From assembly GCF_933775445.1 (NCBI RefSeq), contig NW_026089530.1:159025-223024 (forward strand): a stretch of 64,000 nucleotides of DNA, given 5' to 3'. A program made the position numbers and the translations under genes. How positions within the stretch are numbered: the first letter of the stretch is position 1; each line of letters opens with the position of its first letter. This document shows, piece by piece, positions 1 to 10,800 of the stretch. The notes under the pieces were generated by a model, which saw only the letters and a list, made by a program, of their open reading frames with translations, did no database searches and was not told the DNA's origin. Source of the stretch: Argentina anserina. Lineage: Eukaryota > Streptophyta > Magnoliopsida > Rosales > Rosaceae.

Positions 1-33
1 TGCGAGTTTCTATTGTATTTGAGAGTGTTTCCA

Positions 34-46
34 GTGTGGGCGTGTG
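34..46 (+). other. GC-rich box inside each monomer
   Basis: GTGTGGGCGTGTG forms the only GC-rich island in an otherwise T-rich monomer and recurs at the same place in essentially every copy. Observed variants include GTGTGGACG (for example near 338 and 1081), GTGCGGGCG (common in 30-54 kb), GTGTCGGCG (for example near 35,408) and GTGCAGGCG (near 24,988, 28,276, 60,030 and 62,122). The central CG dinucleotide is kept in nearly all copies. The core resembles binding sites of Sp1/KLF/EGR-type zinc-finger proteins, but no binding function can be claimed from sequence alone. Confidence 0.4.
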
Positions 47-91
47 TTTCTTTAAAACTGAGTATCTTTCTATCGTTTGAGTATGTTTACT

Positions 92-99
92 ATTGCAAT
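92..99. other. ATTGCAAT palindrome, a variable site in the monomer
   Basis: A perfect 8-base palindrome sits between the second and third clear subrepeats. The flanking bases are stable, but the site itself occurs as ATTGCAAT, ATTGCAGT, ATTGCACT, ATTGGAAT and ATTGGGAT in different monomer types. These variants are linked to other diagnostic positions, which makes this site the handiest marker for classifying monomers. It resembles a C/EBP-like half-site pair; I attach no function to that. Confidence 0.45.
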
Positions 100-149
100 T
101 TGAGTATCTTTTGAATCCTCGTTTGAGTATCTTTCTGAACGGCTTTCGA

Positions 150-299
150 TGCGAGTTTTTCTTGAATTTGAGAGTGTTTCCAGTGTGGGCGTGTGTTTCT
201 TTCAAACTGAGTATCTTTCTATCGTTTGAGTATGTTTACTATTGCAGTTTGAGTATCTTTTGAATTCTCGTTTGAGTATCTTTCTGTAATCCTTTCTGA
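150..299 (+). repeat. Reference monomer, 150 bp form
   Basis: This copy ends with the module GTAATCCTTTCTGA, which is one base longer than the GAACGGCTTTCGA module of the short form and accounts for the 150 bp length. A third version, GTGAGGCTTTCTGA, is also in the 150 bp class and almost always follows CAATTTTCG. The two length classes are intermixed through the window. The long form dominates 1-14.5 kb, and the short form dominates 30-54 kb. Confidence 0.93.
202..229. repeat. Short inverted repeat, TCAAAC / GTTTGA
   Basis: The 6-base arms at 202-207 and 224-229 enclose a 16-base loop. In copies where GAATATG replaces GAGTATG the arms lengthen to seven bases (TTCAAAC/GTTTGAA). In copies with TTTAAAACTG the outer two base pairs (TC with GA) are lost. 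The structure recurs throughout the array. With such short arms it may be coincidental. Confidence 0.3.
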
Positions 300-1267
300 T
301 GCGAGTTTCTATTGTATTTGAGAGTGTTTCCAGTGTGGACGTGTGTTTCTTTCAAACTGAGTATCTTTCTATCGTTTGAGTATGTTTACTATTGCACTTT
401 GAGTATCTTTTCAATTCTCGTTTGAGTATCTTTCTGTAATCCTTTCTGATGCGAGTTTCAATTGTATTTGAGAGTGTTTCCAGTGTGGGCGTGTGTTTCT
501 TTAAAACTGAGTATCTTTCTATCGTTTGAGTATGTTTACTATTGCAGTTTGAGTATCTTTTCAATTCTCGTTTGAGTATCTTTCTGTAATCCTTTCTGAT
601 GCGAGTTTCTATTGTATTTGAGAGTGTTTCCAGTGTGGGCGTGTGTTTCTTTCAAACTGAGTATCTTTCTATCGTTTGAGTATGTTTACTATTGCAATTT
701 GAGTATCTTTTGAATCCTCGTTTGAGTATCTTTCTGAACGGCTTTCGATGCGAGTTTCTCTTGAATTTTAGAGTGTTTCCAGTGTGGGCGTGTGTTTCTT
801 TAAAACTGAGTATCTTTCTATCGTTTGAGTATGTTTACTATTGCAGTTTGAGTATCTTTTCAATTCTCGTTTGAGTATCTTTCTGTAATCCTTTCTGATG
901 CGAGTTTCTATTGTATTTGAGAGTGTTTCCAGTGTGGGCGTGTGTTTCTTTCAAACTGAGTATCTTTCTATCGTTTGAGTATGTTTACTATTGCAGTTTG
1001 AGTATCTTTTCAATTCTCGTTTGAGTATCTTTCTGTAATCCTTTCTGATGCGAGTTTCTATTGTATTTGAGAGTGTTTCCAGTGTGGACGTGTGTTTCTT
1101 TCAAACTGAGTATCTTTCTATCGTTTGAGTATGTTTACTATTGCACTTTGAGTATCTTTTCAATTCTCGTTTGAGTATCTTTCTGTAATCCTTTCTGATG
1201 CGAGTTTCTATTGTATTTGAGAGTGTTTCCAGTGTGGGCGTGTGTTACTTTCAAACTGAGTATCTTT

Positions 1268-3370
1268 CTATCGTTTGAGTATGTTTACTATTGCAATTTG
1301 AGTATCTTTTGAATCCTCGTTTGAGTATCTTTCTGAACGGCTTTCGATGCGAGTTTTTCTTGAATTTGAAAGTGTTTCCAGTGTGGGCGTGTGTTTCTTT
1401 AAAACTGAGTATCTTTCTATCGTTTGAGTATGTTTACTATTGCAGTTTGAGTATCTTTTCAATTCTCGTTTGAGTATCTTTCTGTAATCCTTTCTGATGC
1501 GAGTTTCTATTGTATTTGAGAGTGTTTCCAGTGTGGACGTGTGTTTCTTTCAAACTGAGTATCTTTCTATCGTTTGAGTATGTTTACTATTGCAGTTTGA
1601 GTATCTTTTCAATTCTCGTTTGAGTATCTTTCTGTAATCCTTTCTGATGCGAGTTTCAATTGTATTTGAGAGTGTTTCCAGTGTGGGCGTGTGTTTCTTT
1701 AAAACTGAGTATCTTTCTATCGTTTGAGTATGTTTACTATTGCAATTTGAGTATCTTTTCAATTCTCGTTTGAGTATCTTTCTGTAATCCTTTCTGATGC
1801 GAGTTTCTATTGTATTTGAGAGTGTTTCCAGTGTGGGCGTGTGTTTCTTTCAAACTGAGTATCTTTCTATCGTTTGAGTATGTTTACTATTGCACTTTGA
1901 GTATCTTTTCAATTCTCGTTTGAGTATCTTTCTGTAATCCTTTCTGATGCGAGTTTCTATTGTATTTGAGAGTGTTTCCAGTGTGGGCGTGTGTTTCTTT
2001 CAAACTGAGTATCTTTCTATCGTTTGAGTATGTTTACTATTGCAATTTGAGTATCTTTTCAATTTTCGTTTGAGTATGTTTCTGTGAGGCTTTCTGATGC
2101 GAGTTTCTCTTGAATTTTATAGTGTTTCCAGTGTGGGCGTGTGTTTCTTTCAAACTGAGTATCTTTCTATCGTTTGAGTATGTTTACTATTGCAATTTCA
2201 TTACCTTTTCAATTCTCGTTTGAGTATCTTTCTAAACGGCTTTCGATGCGAGTTTCTCTTGAATTTGAGAGTGTTTCCAGTGTGGGCGTGTGTTTCTTTC
2301 AAACTGAGTATCTTTCTATCGTTTGAATATGTTTACTATTGCAATTTGAGTATCTTTTGAATCCTCGTTTGAGTATCTTTCTGAACGGCTTTCGATGCGA
2401 GTTTTTCTTGAATTTGAAAGTGTTTCCAGTGTGGGCGTGTGTTTCTTTCAAACTGAGTATCTTTCTATCGTTTGAGTATGTTTACTATTGCAATTTCATT
2501 ACCTTTTCAATTCTCGTTTGAGTATCTTTCTAAACGGCTTTCGATGCGAGTTTCTCTTGAATTTTAGAGTGATTCCAGTGTGGGCGTGTGTTTCTTTCAA
2601 ACTGAGTATCTTTCTATCGTTTGAATATGTTTACTATTGCACTTTGAGTATCTTTTCAATTCTCGTTTGAGTATCTTTCTGTAATCCTTTCTGATGCGAG
2701 TTTCTATTGTATTTGAGAGTGTTTCCAGTGTGGGCGTGTGTTTCTTTCAAACTGAGTATCTTTCTATCGTTTGAGTATGTTTACTATTGCAATTTGAGTA
2801 TCTTTTGAATCCTCGTTTGAGTATCTTTCTGAACGGCTTTCGATGCGAGTTTTTCTTGAATTTGAAAGTGTTTCCAGTGTGGGCGTGTGTTTCTTTAAAA
2901 CTGAGTATCTTTCTATCGTTTGAGTATGTTTACTATTGCAGTTTGAGTATCTTTTGAATTCTCGTTTGAGTATCTTTCTGTAATCCTTTCTGATGCGAGT
3001 TTCTATTGTATTTGAGAGTGTTTCCAGTGTGGACGTGTGTTTCTTTCAAACTGAGTATCTTTCTATCGTTTGAGTATGTTTACTATTGCACTTTGAGTAT
3101 CTTTTCAATTCTCGTTTGAGTATCTTTCTGTAATCCTTTCTGATGCGAGTTTCAATTGTATTTGAGAGTGTTTCCAGTGTGGGCGTGTGTTTCTTTAAAA
3201 CTGAGTATCTTTCTATCGTTTGAGTATGTTTACTATTGCAGTTTGAGTATCTTTTCAATTCTCGTTTGAGTATCTTTCTGTAATCCTTTCTGATGCGAGT
3301 TTCTATTGTATTTGAGAGTGTTTCCAGTGTGGGCGTGTGTTTCTTTCAAACTGAGTATCTTTCTATCGTT
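1268..3370 (+). repeat. 10-monomer higher-order repeat, about 1.4 copies (1,496 bp period)
   Basis: Diagnostic monomers recur 1,496 bp apart. The TTGCAATTT site at 1291, followed by GAATCCTCG and GAATTTGAAAG, recurs at 2787, and the adjacent GTGGACG-type monomer at 1550 recurs at 3046. The match stops near 3,370, where the second copy switches to a GAATCCTCG monomer followed by a TCTCTTGAATTTTAGAG one. The same 10-monomer unit reappears at 7.4-10.8 kb. Confidence 0.7.
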
Positions 3371-5639
3371 TGAGTATGTTTACTATTGCAATTTGAGTAT
3401 CTTTTGAATCCTCGTTTGAGTATCTTTCTGAACGGCTTTCGATGCGAGTTTCTCTTGAATTTTAGAGTGTTTCCAGTGTGGGCGTGTGTTTCTTTAAAAC
3501 TGAGTATCTTTCTATCGTTTGAGTATGTTTACTATTGCAGTTTGAGTATCTTTTCAATTCTCGTTTGAGTATCTTTCTGTAATCCTTTCTGATGCGAGTT
3601 TCTATTGTATTTGAGAGTGTTTCCAGTGTGGACGTGTGTTTCTTTCAAACTGAGTATCTTTCTATCGTTTGAGTATGTTTACTATTGCAGTTTGAGTATC
3701 TTTTCAATTCTCGTTTGAGTATCTTTCTGTAATCCTTTCTGATGCGAGTTTCTATTGTATTTGAGAGTGTTTCCAGTGTGGACGTGTGTTTCTTTCAAAC
3801 TGAGTATCTTTCTATCGTTTGAGTATGTTTACTATTGCACTTTGAGTATCTTTTCAATTCTCGTTTGAGTATCTTTCTTAACGGCTTTCGATGGAGTTTT
3901 TCTTGAATTTTAGAGTGTTTCCAGTGCGGGCGTGTGTTTCTTTCAAACTGAGTATCTTTCTATCGTTTGAATATGTTTACTATTGCAATTTGAGTATCTT
4001 TTCAATTCTCGTTTGAGTATCTTTCTGTAATCCTTTCTGATGCGAGTTTCTATTGTATTTGAGAGTGTTTCCAGTGTGGGCGTGTGTTTCTTTCAAACTG
4101 AGTATCTTTCTATCGTTTGAGTTTGTTTACTATTGGAATTTGAGTACCTTTTCAATTCTCGTTTGAGTATCTTTCTAAACGGCTTTCGATGCGAGTTTCT
4201 CTTGAATTTTAGAGTGTTTCCAGTGTGGGCGTGTGTTTCTTTAAAACTGAGTATCTTTCTATCGTTTGAGTATGTTTACTATTGCAGTTTGAGTATCTTT
4301 TCAATTCTCGTTTGAGTATCTTTCTGTAATCCTTTCTGATGCGAGTTTCTATTGTATTTGAGAGTGTTTCCAGTGTGGACGTGTGTTTCTTTCAAACTGA
4401 GTATCTTTCTATCGTTTGAGTATGTTTACTATTGCACTTTGAGTATCTTTTCAATTCTCGTTTGAGTATCTTTCTGTAATCCTTTCTGATGCGAGTTTCT
4501 ATTGTATTTTAGAGTGTTTCCAGTGTGGGCGTGTGTTTCTTTCAAACTGAGTATCTTTCTATCGTTTGAATATGTTTACTATTGCAATTTGAGTACCTTT
4601 TCAATTCTCGTTTGAGTATCTTTCTAAACGGCTTTCGATGCGAGTTTCTCTTGAATTTTAGAGTGTTTCCAGTGCGGGCGTGTGTTTCTTTCAAACTGAG
4701 TATCTTTCTATCGTTTGAGTATGTTTACTATTGCAATTTGAGTATCTTTTCAATTCTCGTTTGAGTATCTTTCTGTAATCCTTTCTGATGCGAGTTTCTA
4801 TTGTATTTGAGAGTGTTTCCAGTGTGGGCGTGTGTTTCTTTCAAACTGAGTATCTTTCTATCGTTTGAGTATGTTTACTATTGCACTTTGAGTATCTTTT
4901 CAATTCTCGTTTGAGTATCTTTCTGTAATCCTTTCTGATGCGAGTTTCTATTGTATTTGAGAGTGTTTCCAGTGTGGGCGTGTGTTTCTTTCAAACTGAG
5001 TATCTTTCTATCGTTTGAGTATGTTTACTATTGCAATTTGAGTATCTTTTCAATTTTCGTTTGAGTATGTTTCTGTGAGGCTTTCTGATGCGAGTTTCTC
5101 TTGAATTTTAGAGTGTTTCCAGTGTGGGCGTGTGTTTCTTTCAAACTGAGTATCTTTCTATCGTTTGAGTATGTTTACTATTGCAATTTCATTACCTTTT
5201 CAATTCTCGTTTGAGTATCTTTCTAAACGGCTTTCGATGCGAGTTTCTGTTGAATTTTAGAGTGTTTCCAGTGTGGGCGTGTGTTTCTTTCAAACTGAGT
5301 ATCTTTCTATCGTTTGAATATGTTTACTATTGCACTTTGAGTATCTTTTCAATTCTCGTTTGAGTATCTTTCTGTAATCCTTTCTGATGCGAGTTTCTAT
5401 TGTATTTGAGAGTGTTTCCAGTGTGGGCGTGTGTTTCTTTCAAACTGAGTATCTTTCTATCGTTTGAGTATGTTTACTATTGCACTTTGAGTATCTTTTC
5501 AATTCTCGTTTGAGTATCTTTCTGTAATCCTTTCTGATGCGAGTTTCTATTGTATTTGAGAGTGTTTCCAGTGTGGGCGTGTGTTTCTTTCAAACTGAGT
5601 ATCTTTCTATCGTTTGAGTATGTTTACTATTGCAATTTG

Positions 5640-6237
5640 AGTATCTTTTGAATCCTCGTTTGAGTATCTTTCTGAACGGCTTTCGATGCGAGTTTTTCTT
5701 GAATTTGAAAGTGTTTCCAGTGTGGGCGTGTGTTTCTTTAAAACTGAGTATCTTTCTATCGTTTGAGTATGTTTACTATTGCAGTTTGAGTATCTTTTGA
5801 ATTCTCGTTTGAGTATCTTTCTGTAATCCTTTCTGATGCGAGTTTCAATTGTATTTGAGAGTGTTTCCAGTGTGGGCGTGTGTTTCTTTCAAACTGAGTA
5901 TCTTTCTATCGTTTGAGTATGTTTACTATTGCAATTTGAGTATCTTTTGAATCCTCGTTTGAGTATCTTTCTGAACGGCTTTCGATGCGAGTTTTTCTTG
6001 AATTTGAAAGTGTTTCCAGTGTGGGCGTGTGTTTCTTTAAAACTGAGTATCTTTCTATCGTTTGAGTATGTTTACTATTGCAGTTTGAGTATCTTTTGAA
6101 TTCTCGTTTGAGTATCTTTCTGTAATCCTTTCTGATGCGAGTTTCAATTGTATTTGAGAGTGTTTCCAGTGTGGGCGTGTGTTTCTTTAAAACTGAGTAT
6201 CTTTCTATCGTTTGAGTATGTTTACTATTGCAGTTTG
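5640..6237 (+). repeat. Tandem dimer (299 bp), two copies
   Basis: A 149 bp monomer with GAATCCTCG and GAATTTGAAAG alternates with a 150 bp monomer carrying TTTCAATTG. The pair at about 5,640 is repeated at about 5,939, an offset of 299 bp, with no difference noticed except TTTAAAACTG in place of TTTCAAACTG near 6,187. It is followed by further single copies. This is a small local amplification within the mosaic region. Confidence 0.65.
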
Positions 6238-7225
6238 AGTATCTTTTGAATTCTCGTTTGAGTATCTTTCTGTAATCCTTTCTGATGCGAGTTTCTATTG
6301 TATTTGAGAGTGTTTCCAGTGTGGACGTGTGTTTCTTTCAAACTGAGTATCTTTCTATCGTTTGAGTATGTTTACTATTGCACTTTGAGTATCTTTTCAA
6401 TTCTCGTTTGAGTATCTTTCTGTAATCCTTTCTGATGCGAGTTTCAATTGTATTTGAGAGTGTTTCCAGTGTGGGCGTGTGTTTCTTTAAAACTGAGTAT
6501 CTTTCTATCGTTTGAGTATGTTTACTATTGCAATTTGAGTATCTTTTCAATTCTCGTTTGAGTATCTTTCTGTAATCCTTTCTGATGCGAGTTTCTATTG
6601 TATTTGAGAGTGTTTCCAGTGTGGGCGTGTGTTTCTTTCAAACTGAGTATCTTTCTATCGTTTGAGTATGTTTACTATTGCACTTTGAGTATCTTTTCAA
6701 TTCTCGTTTGAGTATCTTTCTGTAATCCTTTCTGATGCGAGTTTCTATTGTATTTGAGAGTGTTTCCAGTGTGGGCGTGTGTTTCTTTCAAACTGAGTAT
6801 CTTTCTATCGTTTGAATATGTTTACTATTGCACTTTGAGTATCTTTTCAATTCTCGTTTGAGTATCTTTCTGTAATCCTTTCTGATGCGAGTTTCTATTG
6901 TATTTGAGAGTGTTTCCAGTGTGGGCGTGTGTTTCTTTCAAACTGAGTATCTTTCTATCGTTTGAGTATGTTTACTATTGCAATTTGAGTATCTTTTCAA
7001 TTTTCGTTTGAGTATGTTTCTGTGAGGCTTTCTAATGCGAGTTTCTCTTGAATTTTAGAGTGTTTCCAGTGTGGGCGTGTGTTTCTTTCAAACTGAGTAT
7101 CTTTCTATCGTTTGAGTATGTTTACTATTGCAATTTCATTACCTTTTCAATTCTCGTTTGAGTATCTTTCTAAACGGCTTTCGATGCGAGTTTCTGTTGA
7201 ATTTTAGAGTGTTTCCAGTGTGGGC

Positions 7226-9396
7226 GTGTGTTTCTTTCAAACTGAGTATCTTTCTATCGTTTGAATATGTTTACTATTGCACTTTGAGTATCTTTTCAAT
7301 TCTCGTTTGAGTATCTTTCTGTAATCCTTTCTGATGCGAGTTTCTATTGTATTTGAGAGTGTTTCCAGTGTGGGCGTGTGTTTCTTTCAAACTGAGTATC
7401 TTTCTATCGTTTGAGTATGTTTACTATTGCAATTTGAGTATCTTTTGAATCCTCGTTTGAGTATCTTTCTGAACGGCTTTCGATGCGAGTTTTTCTTGAA
7501 TTTGAAAGTGTTTCCAGTGTGGGCGTGTGTTTCTTTAAAACTGAGTATCTTTCTATCGTTTGAGTATGTTTACTATTGCAGTTTGAGTATCTTTTCAATT
7601 CTCGTTTGAGTATCTTTCTGTAATCCTTTCTGATGCGAGTTTCTATTGTATTTGAGAGTGTTTCCAGTGTGGACGTGTGTTTCTTTCAAACTGAGTATCT
7701 TTCTATCGTTTGAGTATGTTTACTATTGCACTTTGAGTATCTTTTCAATTCTCGTTTGAGTATCTTTCTGTAATCCTTTCTGATGCGAGTTTCAATTGTA
7801 TTTGAGAGTGTTTCCAGTGTGGGCGTGTGTTTCTTTAAAACTGAGTATCTTTCTATCGTTTGAGTATGTTTACTATTGCAATTTGAGTATCTTTTCAATT
7901 CTCGTTTGAGTATCTTTCTGTAATCCTTTCTGATGCGAGTTTCTATTGTATTTGAGAGTGTTTCCAGTGTGGGCGTGTGTTTCTTTCAAACTGAGTATCT
8001 TTCTATCGTTTGAGTATGTTTATTATTGCACTTTGAGTATCTTTTCAATTCTCGTTTGAGTATCTTTCTGTAATCCTTTCTGATGCGAGTTTCTATTGTA
8101 TTTGAGAGTGTTTCCAGTGTGGGCGTGTGTTTCTTTCAAACTGAGTATCTTTCTATCGTTTGAGTATGTTTACTATTGCAATTTGAGTATCTTTTCAATT
8201 TTCGTTTGAGTATGTTTCTGTGAGGCTTTCTGATGCGAGTTTCTCTTGAATTTTATAGTGTTTCCAGTGTGGGCGTGTGTTTCTTTCAAACTGAGTATCT
8301 TTCTATCGTTTGAGTATGTTTACTATTGCAATTTCATTACCTTTTCAATTCTCGTTTGAGTATCTTTCTAAACGGCTTTCGATGCGAGTTTCTCTTGAAT
8401 TTGAGAGTGTTTCCAGTGTGGGCGTGTGTTTCTTTCAAACTGAGTATCTTTCTATCGTTTGAATATGTTTACTATTGCAATTTGAGTATCTTTTGAATCC
8501 TCGTTTGAGTATCTTTCTGAACGGCTTTCGATGCGAGTTTTTCTTGAATTTGAAAGTGTTTCCAGTGTGGGCGTGTGTTTCTTTCAAACTGAGTATCTTT
8601 CTATCGTTTGAGTATGTTTACTATTGCAATTTCATTACCTTTTCAATTCTCGTTTGAGTATCTTTCTAAACGGCTTTCGATGCGAGTTTCTCTTGAATTT
8701 TAGAGTGATTCCAGTGTGGGCGTGTGTTTCTTTCAAACTGAGTATCTTTCTATCGTTTGAATATGTTTACTATTGCACTTTGAGTATCTTTTCAATTCTC
8801 GTTTGAGTATCTTTCTGTAATCCTTTCTGATGCGAGTTTCTATTGTATTTGAGAGTGTTTCCAGTGTGGGCGTGTGTTTCTTTCAAACTGAGTATCTTTC
8901 TATCGTTTGAGTATGTTTACTATTGCAATTTGAGTATCTTTTGAATCCTCGTTTGAGTATCTTTCTGAACGGCTTTCGATGCGAGTTTTTCTTGAATTTG
9001 AAAGTGTTTCCAGTGTGGGCGTGTGTTTCTTTAAAACTGAGTATCTTTCTATCGTTTGAGTATGTTTACTATTGCAGTTTGAGTATCTTTTGAATTCTCG
9101 TTTGAGTATCTTTCTGTAATCCTTTCTGATGCGAGTTTCTATTGTATTTGAGAGTGTTTCCAGTGTGGACGTGTGTTTCTTTCAAACTGAGTATCTTTCT
9201 ATCGTTTGAGTATGTTTACTATTGCACTTTGAGTATCTTTTCAATTCTCGTTTGAGTATCTTTCTGTAATCCTTTCTGATGCGAGTTTCAATTGTATTTG
9301 AGAGTGTTTCCAGTGTGGGCGTGTGTTTCTTTAAAACTGAGTATCTTTCTATCGTTTGAGTATGTTTACTATTGCAATTTGAGTATCTTTTCAATT
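7226..9396 (+). repeat. Duplicate of the 1.09-3.26 kb segment (offset 6,136 bp)
   Basis: The run of monomer types from about 1,090 to 3,260 is found again in the same order 6,136 bp downstream. Diagnostic positions 1268, 1550, 2339, 2488 and 3046 correspond to 7404, 7686, 8475, 8624 and 9182. A few substitutions separate the copies, for example TGTTACTTTC near 1,246 against TGTTTCTTTC, and the GCAATTT/GCACTTT/GCAGTTT choice. The constant offset means no net insertion or deletion. Confidence 0.75.
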
Positions 9397-10800
9397 CTCG
9401 TTTGAGTATCTTTCTGTAATCCTTTCTGATGCGAGTTTCTATTGTATTTGAGAGTGTTTCCAGTGTGGGCGTGTGTTTCTTTCAAACTGAGTATCTTTCT
9501 ATCGTTTGAGTATGTTTACTATTGCACTTTGAGTATCTTTTCAATTCTCGTTTGAGTATCTTTCTGTAATCCTTTCTGATGCGAGTTTCTATTGTATTTG
9601 AGAGTGTTTCCAGTGTGGGCGTGTGTTTCTTTCAAACTGAGTATCTTTCTATCGTTTGAGTATGTTTACTATTGCAATTTGAGTATCTTTTCAATTTTCG
9701 TTTGAGTATGTTTCTGTGAGGCTTTCTGATGCGAGTTTCTCTTGAATTTTATAGTGTTTCCAGTGTGGGCGTGTGTTTCTTTCAAACTGAGTATCTTTCT
9801 ATCGTTTGAGTATGTTTACTATTGCAATTTCATTACCTTTTCAATTCTCGTTTGAGTATCTTTCTAAACGGCTTTCGATGCGAGTTTCTCTTGAATTTGA
9901 GAGTGTTTCCAGTGTGGGCGTGTGTTTCTTTCAAACTGAGTATCTTTCTATCGTTTGAATATGTTTACTATTGCAATTTGAGTATCTTTTGAATCCTCGT
10001 TTGAGTATCTTTCTGAACGGCTTTCGATGCGAGTTTTTCTTGAATTTGAAAGTGTTTCCAGTGTGGGCGTGTGTTTCTTTCAAACTGAGTATCTTTCTAT
10101 CGTTTGAGTATGTTTACTATTGCAATTTCATTACCTTTTCAATTCTCGTTTGAGTATCTTTCTAAACGGCTTTCGATGCGAGTTTCTCTTGAATTTTAGA
10201 GTGATTCCAGTGTGGGCGTGTGTTTCTTTCAAACTGAGTATCTTTCTATCGTTTGAATATGTTTACTATTGCACTTTGAGTATCTTTTCAATTCTCGTTT
10301 GAGTATCTTTCTGTAATCCTTTCTGATGCGAGTTTCCATTGTATTTGAGAGTGTTTCCAGTGTGGGCGTGTGTTTCTTTCAAACTGAGTATCTTTCTATC
10401 GTTTGAGTATGTTTACTATTGCAATTTGAGTATCTTTTGAATCCTCGTTTGAGTATCTTTCTGAACGGCTTTCGATGCGAGTTTTTCTTGAATTTGAAAG
10501 TGTTTCCAGTGTGGGCGTGTGTTTCTTTAAAACTGAGTATCTTTCTATCGTTTGAGTATGTTTACTATTGCAGTTTGAGTATCTTTTGAATTCTCGTTTG
10601 AGTATCTTTCTGTAATCCTTTCTGATGCGAGTTTCTATTGTATTTGAGAGTGTTTCCAGTGTGGACGTGTGTTTCTTTCAAACTGAGTATCTTTCTATCG
10701 TTTGAGTATGTTTACTATTGCACTTTGAGTATCTTTTCAATTCTCGTTTGAGTATCTTTCTGTAATCCTTTCTGATGCGAGTTTCTATTGTATTTGAGAG
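7404..10800 (+). repeat. 10-monomer higher-order repeat, about 2.3 copies (1,496 bp period)
   Basis: Positions 7404, 7686, 8475 and 8624 recur at 8900, 9182, 9971 and 10,120. A third partial copy begins near 10,396, with its GTGGACG monomer at about 10,670. The GATTCCAGTG variant (T to A in the GTGTTTCC motif) marks the units near 8,706 and 10,202, and also 2,571 in the related upstream block. The third copy diverges after about 10,790. Confidence 0.75.

Larger units (their letters stand above)
18..134 (+). repeat. Internal subrepeats of a 13-base motif within the monomer
   Basis: Inside the first monomer the motif TTTGAGTATCTTT, or a close variant, occurs at 57-69 (ACTGAGTATCTTT), 76-88 (TTTGAGTATGTTT), 99-111 and 122-134. 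A degenerate copy lies at 18-30 (TTTGAGAGTGTTT). Start-to-start spacings are 39, 19, 23 and 23, then 45 to the next monomer. Since 39 and 45 are about twice 20-22, the monomer fits about seven ancestral units of about 21 bp, of which five remain recognisable. The same layout is present in every copy I inspected. That the monomer arose from a shorter tandem repeat is an inference. Confidence 0.75.
1..149 (+). repeat. Reference monomer, 149 bp form
   Basis: This is the first full copy, from TGCGAG to the base before the next TGCGAG. Hand-counted composition is A28 C21 G33 T67 (36% GC). Its distal module reads GAACGGCTTTCGA, 13 bases before the boundary, which is the mark of the 149 bp form. It contains six CpG sites, at 3, 41, 74, 120, 140 and 147. 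The 149 bp length is not a multiple of three, so a reading frame shifts at each copy and stops accumulate in all frames. The start point is my convention; any phase would do. Confidence 0.95.

Noticed and set aside
34..46. Telomere-like repeat from the GT-rich GTGTGGGCGTGTG box
   Set aside because: It occurs once per monomer and not in tandem, and it matches no known telomere unit.
130..160. CENP-B box in the TTCGATGCGAG region
   Set aside because: The TTCG is present, but the required A and the downstream CGGG are not at the proper spacing. GTGCGGGCG copies lie elsewhere in the monomer with no TTCG partner.
1291..1473. Recurring 60-codon + strand frames, for example here and about 149 bp apart through most of the window, as a small-protein family
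   Set aside because: They begin at TTG of TTGCAATTT or its variants rather than ATG, span about 1.2 monomers, overlap the next copy by 34 bases in another frame, and differ only by satellite variants. No ribosome-binding or codon-use signal is evident. They are by-products of the repeat.
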